Shown here: positions 56,140 to 64,000 of the stretch, in pieces | Layout: the number at the start of each line of letters is the position of its first letter | How positions within the stretch are numbered: position 1 is the first letter of the stretch | DNA from: Gnetum montanum | Taxonomy: Eukaryota; Streptophyta; Gnetopsida; Gnetales; Gnetaceae | Direction of reading: 5' to 3' | Assembly (NCBI GenBank): GCA_015680685.1 | Contig: MNCI01008062.1 | Location: forward strand, 63,402 to 127,401 | Length of the DNA stretch: 64,000 nt | Notes under the pieces: generated by a model | Database searches by the model: none | The model's input: only the letters and a program-made list of their open reading frames with translations | What the model was told of the DNA's origin: nothing | Position numbers and translations under genes: made by a program

Positions 56140-58574
56140 ATGTCTTCTTCTTCTTCTCACAAGAGCAATTCACCGCCTAGGGATCATACAAAGAATAGTC
56201 GGCAATCAAAAACACATAATCTAAATCCGCCTGTTCCTCAACAATATAGGGTGACATATACTCATCCCGATGAGTATATCCCCAACTTTACTTTTATCCT
56301 CCATCAAGATGAACAGATGCACTGAGAGATTTGCAAGGTAACATTGTGTTACCTCCGGATCTTGCAGTTCCCAACATGCTCCTCCATGCTTTGGCATAGA
56401 TTGGCATGACTTAGCTCTATGTTGAATATGTTGTAGCAGATTTTGACTCAAGGGATTACTATCCTACAGCCGCACAATGTATGAGGGACTCAAGGCAGGA
56501 GAGCCAACATACACTGTTGAAGGGCAAAGAGGTCCCGCATGTCCTAAGTGAAATCGGAGATGGTGAAACACTTATAACAGGTTCTCTATCAAAATATGTT
56601 CCTCCTCCTAACGATAATGAGGAGGTGGGGTATTAGAACCTATGCTCCACGATACATAACCCTGGTTCTGATCCCCGTGAACACTAGTTGTTCACTGAGG
56701 GAACAACAACATATAACAAGGATGGGCACTCAGATCATCATCACGATCGGGGCCAAGGCCACAGAAGAGAAGGTAGGAAACATCATCATGGCGATGGTTC
56801 TCCTTCTTCTTCTCCTTCTTCACATTATTCTCCCTCTCCTTCCACATCTAGGTGCCGCCATCATGAGCATAACAGTGAGGATAGAGGTAGGAAAAATGAG
56901 AGACCTCGACGAGAGATTCAAGAGAGAGGACAAGGGCATGAACAAAGGAAAAGTAGGAAATAACGTAGACATCATAGACGTCATAAAAGAGATGATCATG
57001 ATGAACCCCTACTAGCCACCCGAAGCATGCTAAATATATCGAAGGTAGTAAGAATCCCAACAAGGTATTTAAAAGATAGTTGGATCAAATACTTAGACAC
57101 AAATAACATCCCACGCTTCAAAGGGGGATACAACGCAGATCCGAAAAATCATTTACAGGCATTCCAAAATGCCTGCGCCTTGCAAAACATAGAAAACAAG
57201 TGGCAAAAACTAAATTTGTTTCCCATGACACTCATCAAAGAAGCACAAAGTTGGTACCAGTCCTTAGAACTGGAAACCATCAAGAGGTGGAGTACAATGT
57301 TAGAACTCTTCAACGATAAGTATCAAACGTACTCCAGAGTGTCTAACTTGCGTAAGTAGATCCAAGGATGGAAGCAAGGTTCTCATGAACCCTTGGATGC
57401 TGCCATGGGCTACTACTATGCATTGTTACATCGTTGCCAGGGCCATGGTTACGCATAGCGGTATCAACTCCACCATATCGTAGATGGGCTAAGGTATGAA
57501 ACTAGGAGAACCCTTGGGACTTATGCCCAAGGGAGACTATCAGAACTTAGATCCCATAAGATACATCGCTTGTTGGAACAAGTAGCAAAAGAAGAAGGTG
57601 AACTACAAAAAAGGGAAAGTGTGAAAGAAAACAACTGTGATCCCTCTCTTTGAAAGAAGGGAGTGAGATTTTCCGATGAAGAGGATGAGTCACCACTCGA
57701 AGAGTTGGTAAACAGAAAAATCTTGCCGAATCAAAAGCTAACAACAGAAGTATTGACTAAGGTAGATGAAGTATGGAGCTCCTTAGACAGTAAAATTGAA
57801 ACTATCTTGAAAATTGTAGAAGAGTCTAAGGAGGAACAAAGTAGTGACAAGAACAAGAGAAAGTGGAGAGATTCAGGACCTACACATGACAAGGATAAGG
57901 GGAAAATGAACATCTTTGATGAGGTTGTGGATTCGGACACAAATGATGACGGTGGATTTGAGATCTTCCACTATGACCATCCTAAGGGATGTTGTCCAAT
58001 CATCTCACATCTACAAGAGTCTAGGTTGTATGCACTCAACCCGAGACTCAAGAAACGACAGACACCCCAAAGGTTACCTTATCCTCAAGGTAACCCGAGG
58101 CAGTTCCACCAACCCTTTATGTACTATCCAAGTGGAACTCCACCAAAATCCATCGGATAACATCAGCAGTGGAAATACCCACAGTCATGGGGGATGCCAT
58201 CACTAAAACTAGAGTACCCTTACCGGTAGCCCGATCCATATGGTTACTACGTGTAGCAGCCGATTTCTCCAAGTGACTCCATGGGTCACACAACTTCCCA
58301 ACATCACTACCAAGTTTGGGAGTACTTTAGAAGAACTCCTTCTCCCTTGGGAGAAACTCCATACCCATACCATCCTCCTACTCCATCTGCACCTCTTCCA
58401 CCGATAGTTCCCATACCTCCTGCTCCAACAATGCAAGGGGAACTTCCCACTCAACCGCAGCAACGAAACGCTATGAGAGATATGACCATCCAACCCACTG
58501 TTGGTTTTGACAATCATAAAAAGAGAATACCTTTCTTCAAAACCAAAAGCCTAGACAAGCTCTCACAACAATAA
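56140..58574 (+). pseudogene. gag of Athila-like copy D, best preserved
   Basis: ATG at 56140 (MSSSSSHKSNSPPRD). Frame change near 56330-56690, then one frame to 58574 broken by single stops at 56961-56963 (after KSRK) and 57357-57359 (TAG where CAG is expected). Order: N-terminal domain; His/Arg/Ser-rich disordered part (about 56720-56960); capsid-like core KNHLQAFQNACALQNIENKWQKL ... TYSRVSNLRK (57150-57360); charged linker; HYDHPKGCCPIISHLQESR landmark (about 57970-58025); Pro/Gln-rich tail (58330-58470). It is the reference for reading copies A, B and C. Confidence 0.85.
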
Positions 58575-58739
58575 GCAGTTGAGTCTAGGTACGCTCCTCC
58601 AACACATAAGGCTTCAAAGCACCCTTCAGTCCAACATAGCTTAACGCATACAGTTATGTTAACACATACTGTAACTGACTGGATCAAGGTAGGCCACCTT
58701 CCTAGGAAACTATTTGACCTGGGGAGTCTCTTAATCTAT

Positions 58740-59358
58740 CTACAAGTCATCAGGAACAAACCACATAAGGCTCTTTCTTGACTCAAGTTTCGGAGTCAAC
58801 TTAATTTCACGAGAGATGTAGCAAGCCTGGAACCTTTCCCAACTTAAGAAGATCAACATCCAACTAAAGCTAGCAGACCAGTCCATCACCATTCCCTTAG
58901 GACTGGTGGAGGACATCGTCACCACTATGTGTGGTTGGTCTTACCCAGCTGATTTCCTAGTGATTGAAGTTAACAACAATGAAGGGGACTTCCCAATTAT
59001 AATGGGAAGGGCATGGCTGAGTACAGTAGATGCATGCCTAGGAATTTGTGATCTTTCCTTGGAAATATCTAAGGTAAATATTTATGGAAATATCGAGAAA
59101 AGAAAAGTTCCATGCATCACATACAGTGACTCAGAGGGTGATGACATGGAAGAATGTTCAGCATCCCTTCCATGTAATCGGTGTGCCCAAGAAACACAAA
59201 TTCAAAGGTGCCTATATGTAGCAACCACACAACAAGTAGTAGATACCCCGTGGTTGATAGCTACTAGAAAGAGCAACCCAATATGCATGGAACGAACTGA
59301 GGAAACAACTCATGCTCATAACGAAGGCATAGATACATTGCAATATGAGCGTCACTAA
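58740..59358 (+). pseudogene. Protease of copy D
   Basis: A degenerate active site near 58770-58820 (SSFGVNLIS; the DLGS-type Asp is uncertain because of a frame break), then an open 150-codon stretch from 58906 with ADFLVIEVNNNEGDFPIIMGRAWLSTVDACLGICDLSLEIS. Pol ends here with a stop; the RT that follows the protease in copy B is missing. Confidence 0.8.
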
Positions 59359-61435
59359 CTTCCACCCCTTAATCTAAGAACATCAATGGGGAGAAGTTGG
59401 GCACTTCTAAGAAACTCAAATAGGCACTCATTATTTTAGATCTCTCCATTTACATTCATTCATGGGGGAGATGGCCACCTATGCTAATCATTTGGGGCCT
59501 CAGTTCTTTTCATTTTTTTACACATTTTTGTTTTACACGTTTTTGTTTTACACATTTTTGTTTTACACATTTTTGTTTTCCAAGTTTTTGTTCTTACACA
59601 TTTTTGTTTTACAAATGTCTTAAACTTTTCTTGTTTTTTTTACAACTTTCTTTAACTTTTCTTGTTTTTTTTTTACAAATTTCTTTAACTCTTCTTGTTT
59701 TTGATTTTCAACATCATTATACTTTTTCATTTTTTGTGTCTATGTGTGTGATCCACCTTGTAAGTTTGTCACCCAATAAGTGTTCTTCATGATGGTATGA
59801 ACTATTTTCATATTGATTGCTAATGTTTGGTTTTTACCTTTAAGTCATGATGTTGATGCTAAGGTATGTTTCTTTTGATATGGAAGGCAATGAGTTCACT
59901 TTATCCATTCATCCACCAGTTTCTATGGCCTCTTTTGGCTTGGAAATGTATAGTCTCTTTCTAAATAAGAACTTTAACGAATCAGTGATTGGGCATTTCT
60001 CAAACTAATGAAGGATTCAAGGATTGAAAAGGGTGTGACTTCAAGGGAACTTGATGCATTTGTGTTGGCCATTCTCTTGGGTGCTTGGATGTTTTCTTCT
60101 TGAGTTTTCTTACTGTTTTGACGTTACCCAATTAACGGGAAGCTGAGCAATAAAAATAAGAAGTCTTTGCACGGTGTAAAAGAAAAAAAAGTGAGAATTC
60201 AAAGCACACCCCTTAGATGGAATAATTCCTTGGCCTACAAGCACTGGTTATGGAACTAAAAATGTTCCCTCTAACTAAGGCCCTTCTTGCTCCCCATCTC
60301 TCCTCATTTGTTTCATCGAAATGGTGGTGACTCTTGGAGACGACATTCTTGTTACTTCAAGAGGATGTATTGACCGAATGCATTAATGCAAAGTCACTGG
60401 AAGTGGATTGATTGAGGCCAGACTTGGAATGGGACCTGCTAAGTTACATTAATCATGAAACACACAAGGGGCTGTACACAACCTTGTTCTTGGGATTCCA
60501 TTCCATTTTCTTCTCTCCATTGTTCACCTCATTGTCAGTTGTATCATTAGTGTATATTTTGGTAGATGCATTGTTTTCTGTTTGGTAAATTTTTGTGGTT
60601 AAGACTTTAACTCTTCTTCCAAATGACATTCCCAGAGCCTACGGACTCTTTGAAAGTGGGTTTGTCAGGGCATTAAGGGCATGAGCCTACTTTGGGGAGG
60701 ATCCACTGACATTCCTATTTGGTGCACCAGTTAAATTATTTTCCTTAACATTTTTGCAATTAATTTTATTTTTTTCATTTCCATCTTGACATCCATTTCA
60801 TCGATGTTATAGTTTTCCCTTTTTATCAATCTTTCTTATTCCTTTTCTTTCTCCATTCTAACACTACCAAAGGTTCGTGATTAGTCATGGGGGTACGGGG
60901 CCCGATTTGTTTGATTTTCCTAACCCCTACACCTTTGGTAGTCACCATTAATACATCTCTAGATCTGCAATCATCCATACCACAACCTAGCCAATTGGAC
61001 TTACACCAAAGCAAGGTATCAATTGCATTTTGATTCATTTACCCTTGCTAATATAAGATTGTGTTGTGTGTGCAGATGGTGATCATGCAACAATGGATTG
61101 GATCGGGAGAGAACACTTGGAATGGAGCAATGCTAAAGCAGTTATGCAAGGAGCAAGACCGATGGTGTGCTTCCCGATGGACAATGAAAGGTGAAATCTT
61201 GGCATTGGCAGCAGCAACACTTTTCTCTCTCTCTCTTTCTCAATTGCCAAATGAGGCCTGATGTCAATGTAATAAGGTGTTCACTCTTGTTGTCATGAAC
61301 ACCAGTTTTGTTAAGTCTTGTAATGATGATCCATTCACATGTCATCCCATTAGTTCCATTAAGTCAATAATCCCATACCTTTCTGATATTATTGTAAGAA
61401 ACTCAAGGACGAGTTTTCATTTAGTCATGGGGGTA
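59359..61435 (+). other. Long 3' non-coding part of copy D with polypurine-like end
   Basis: Shares ordered landmarks with copy C (CATGGGGGAGATGG, GCTAATGTTTGG, TGCAAAGTCACT). Ends CATGGGGGTA before the LTR. The ORF at 61061-61261 and its shadows have no family resemblance. About 2 kb without a conserved frame. Confidence 0.65.
59505..59700 (+). repeat. T-rich tandem repeat, about 17-18 bp units
   Basis: Runs of TTTTGTTTTACACATTTT-like units, five or six recognisable, degrading into TTTTTTACAAATTTCTTTAAC units further on. It lies in the 3' non-coding part; a weaker version exists in copy C near 50690. Confidence 0.75.
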
Positions 61436-62295
61436 TGATGAAACACGATATTGCATGGGCCACGATATTGCCTACAAGATATCGTAGCCATCGCGATATC
61501 ACATCCCTCACGATATCGTATCTTCCCTTGTGATATCGCATACACGATAGTGCGATGCACCGTCATATCTATAAATAAGAGGCGGCTCTCCCTTTTTTCC
61601 ATCCTAGGCTTAGACCATAGTGAAACTCTGGCAGATTGATCACTCTAGAGATAGAATATTTTCCATGTGCCCATAGTAGGAGTCCTAAAGTGAACAGATC
61701 TTTATTCGAGCAAACATTGTACTTGAACACAAGTTTGTGTACGGCAATAGAGACAAACTTCCTGGATAAACCTTATAGTGCATGGAATATGCTAATTAGG
61801 GCTTCTATTTATTGTTATTTACTATTTATTATTTACATGCTTTATTAGGAATTAAATCTTTCTCAACCCTTCTCTCCTAGTTAAGTACCTCAGTACGACC
61901 GCTTCGAGTATGTGTGTTACGCGTGGTGATCCAAGCAATGATTAGCATTTGGTAACCACAGTTGCATTGGTTTAGGGTGTATATGGTAAGTGGGAATGGA
62001 TGCTGATGCTAGGTTAATTTATACTTAGTTAGTTAGTTAAAGTTAGTAATTAGTCTCTTCAACCCTTCACCTCAATAGCATAGGAGATAAAACATAAAAT
62101 CTATAAAAATCATATACCTCGGACTTACTTAACCATACACCGTGACAAATACAAGTAAGTCTGGGAAGACAACGAATAATTAACCTTAAGTGTTCCATGA
62201 GGCATGTAAGCACTTAGTCTGCGAAGTTCGACTAGATCGCGCGTGTTACGCTCGTATTCGTATGTTTGAGTGTAGGGGTACCTCACCACTCATCA
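61436..62295 (+). repeat. 3' LTR of copy D
   Basis: 860 bp with TGATGA/TCATCA ends. The U3-like part carries GATATC/GATATT palindromes (61446-61560), then the TATA box TCTATAAATAAG (61568-61579). It is the same subtype as LTR A, sharing AAGAGGCGGCT, GGCAGATTGATCACTC and GATAGAATATTTTCCATGTGCCC. Confidence 0.85.
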
Positions 62296-62741
62296 AACAC
62301 GAAATAAGTATGACTTAATTACAAACATTTAAGTGTAACTACTTGGTAATCCAATAGCATATCTAGGAGCACTCATGTAATATACGCTTGGTAATCCCAG
62401 AAGTAGTACACAAAGTCCAAGATGTGTATGGATGATTAAGAATGGATGCTCATCGCACTTAGGCTAGCTTAGATTTTTCTTCTCATCCCCTATTAGCTTA
62501 AACTAAAGTTATTTTCCATTGCCTCTAGGAGTAGTACTAGTTTAGGACCACATCATACACCTCACTTTTGACTAAACCATATATGAAAAAGCAAATACTA
62601 GTCTAGGTGGAAAGACAATGAACTACAATCAATGTGTAACTATTTAGATACCATGACTAGCCCATCCACGGAGTTCGACCGGATCGTGCGTAAATGCTTG
62701 TATTCGTATGGTTGAGTGTAGGGGTACCTTGCCACTCATCA
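62296..62741 (+). repeat. Partial extra LTR (downstream portion only)
   Basis: It follows the 3' LTR of copy D directly and resembles the downstream part of a related LTR: ACTACTTGGTAATCC, AGAATGGATGCTCATCGCACTTAGG, then GGAGTTCGACCGGATCGTGCG and GTGTAGGGGTACC, ending ACTCATCA. It lacks the U3-like part and TATA box. Confidence 0.75.
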
Positions 62742-62849
62742 ATACATAAAGGGATTTTAGCTTAAACTTTCTTTATTAATTCATTTATTATAATAAAAAA
62801 GAAGTACAAGATAAGTGTAAACCCTAGATATAGTCTTAATGTTACTAGA

Positions 62850-64000
62850 AAATTAGATGTTATTCCATAAGCTGTTCCAATTTTAGTGGCATCTCCTTCA
62901 TACATGTCTTGAATCACTTTACTATATTCATCAAGGATGTTTTCCCTCTACAAGGTCCACTAAATAATATCTATAAGCACTTTGTCATATGCTTTTTTCA
63001 AGTCAATGAAGATCATATGTAAATTTTTTCTATATTTTTCAAATTTTTCCATCAATTTGCATTTTAAAAAAAATCCTCTATAGTATATCTCCATGGCATA
63101 AATTCAAATTGATTTTCAGATACTATTAATTGAAGTATGAGACATTGCACTATGACTTTTTCCCAATGCATCATAGTATGGCTCCTTAACTTGATCCTGC
63201 TATAGTTTGCATAACTTTTTACATCTCCTTTATTTTTGTAAATGGGAATAACAAAGCCTTTTTCCTAATTGTTGGGACATTTCTCCATCCTTTAAAATTT
63301 GTTAAATAATTGTGTCATTCAAAAAATCTTGTATCTTCCAATGCTTTCTAAGCTTCTATAGGAATATTATTTGGTCTAATAACTTTTTCATTTTCCATCT
63401 TTGATAAGGCTATCTTCACCTTAGAGAAGGAAATTCCATTAACCAAATCAAAATTTGGTTCTTCTTTTTGGATGTCTTTTCTTGGAAAATATTCATTTAA
63501 TAATTCCTGAAAATAAATTTTCTACCTATCCAAAATTTCATTATCCTTTACCAAAATTCTTTCATTTGTTACCTTCATCCATTTGACATTATCAATATTC
63601 TTACATTTCTTATTTCTCATTTTTGCAAATTTACAATTATATTTTTTTTCTTGTTCTTAGTTTTTCATAAAAGCTATCCAAGGCCTTATGTTTGTCTTTG
63701 GCTACTACTAAAGTTTCCTCCTTTGCAATTTTGTATATTACCTTATTTTCTTAGCTTCCACTTTGCATGAAAGCATCTCTTATTATTTTGGATAGCATGT
63801 TGCACTTCATCACTCCACCACCATGTCTCCTTTGGGATGTATTTTTTATCTCTTCTTTTACCAAAAATGTTTCCAATTTTCTATATGCAATTGTACATTT
63901 GGCCACAAATTAAGTTTGTAGAACAATCCTAATTCTAAATTCCTTTTTGAAGTAATTGTTCTCTAAAAAAGGTAATGTAATCTTCTTTCAACTTTCACCA
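62850..64000 (-). pseudogene. RTE-like LINE relic, cut by window edge
   Basis: On the minus strand, in order: a Lys-rich pre-RT linker (KHKALDSFYEKLRTR, WMKVTNERILVKDNEILDR), then FSKVKIALSKMENEKVIRPNNIPIEA (about 63430-63350), then QFEFMPW (about 63110) and NLHMIFIDLKKAYDKV (about 63020-62975), GPCREKTSL. This is the order VKxALKRMKxGKAxGPDxIPIEV ... ENQFGFMPGRST ... HMVFIDLEKAYDKV of plant RTE-type RT. Stops and frameshifts throughout; the endonuclease would lie beyond 64000. Confidence 0.85.

Larger units (their letters stand above)
55279..62295 (+). mobile_element. Athila-like element, copy D: gag-protease only
   Basis: Plus strand: LTR, tRNA-Asp-type primer site, gag, protease, then directly the conserved 3' non-coding part and an 860-bp LTR. 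RT, RNase H and integrase are absent, so it is a deletion derivative that could only be mobilised in trans. It has the best-preserved gag of the family. The two flanking LTRs belong to different subtypes. Confidence 0.85.

Noticed and set aside
56596-57015. 139-codon ORF overlapping gag of copy D
   Set aside because: The other frame carries the His/Arg/Ser-rich segment continuous with the capsid core, so this is an alternative-frame shadow.
61061-61261. 66-codon ORF near the 3' end of copy D
   Set aside because: It is not conserved in copy C at the corresponding place and has no recognisable domain.

Overview
This is a plant nuclear, repeat-dominated window. The evidence is Athila/Tat-type and chromovirus-like Ty3/gypsy elements, a Ty1/copia element, plant-type L1 and RTE-like non-LTR elements, plant tRNA relics and plant-style small secreted peptide ORFs with TATA boxes. 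No long intact gene is present. The old, AT-rich, stop-riddled but still recognisable retroelements fit a large, slowly purged genome such as a gymnosperm's; that assignment is an inference, not something the sequence proves.

Layout. 1-3693: 5' half of an Athila-like element (copy A, minus), with LTR and tRNA-Asp-type primer site. 5956-17606: a decayed Tat-like Ty3/gypsy element (plus) with an RNase H-like domain between protease and reverse transcriptase; a two-LTR Ty1/copia element (12205-16834, minus) is nested in its 3' part. 18271-18439: tRNA-derived SINE-like insertion with candidate target duplications. 19200-19990: non-LTR relic. 20736-21041: the best single-copy gene candidate, a 101-residue secreted peptide precursor with a CEP-like SPGVGH motif. 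21701-26669: a GC-rich, comparatively young L1-type LINE (minus) with a 13-bp target duplication. 26790-32115: two copies of another LINE facing away from each other, forming a long inverted repeat. 32728-34372: a non-transposon island with two tRNA relics, tRNA-like repeats and a second secreted-peptide ORF (34029-34199) that may be a broken paralogue of the first. 34750-40842: Athila-like copy B (minus). 40843-44184: gag/protease and primer site of another Ty3/gypsy element. 44185-52560: Athila-like copy C (plus). 52562-55278: unidentified decayed sequence running into an Athila-type 3' end. 55279-62295: Athila-like copy D (plus), gag plus protease only, followed by an extra partial LTR to 62741. 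62850-64000: RTE-like LINE relic (minus), cut by the window edge.

The Athila-like copies share LTR ends (TGATGA...TCATCA), PBS, gag and the 3' non-coding region, but each LTR type carries a different array of short palindromic or tandem units in its upstream (U3-like) part. Many ancestral CAA/CAG/CGA/TGG codons are now stops and several catalytic Asp codons are Asn, the pattern expected from methyl-cytosine deamination. The two peptide ORFs are the only candidates for host function; everything else recognised is mobile DNA or relics of it.
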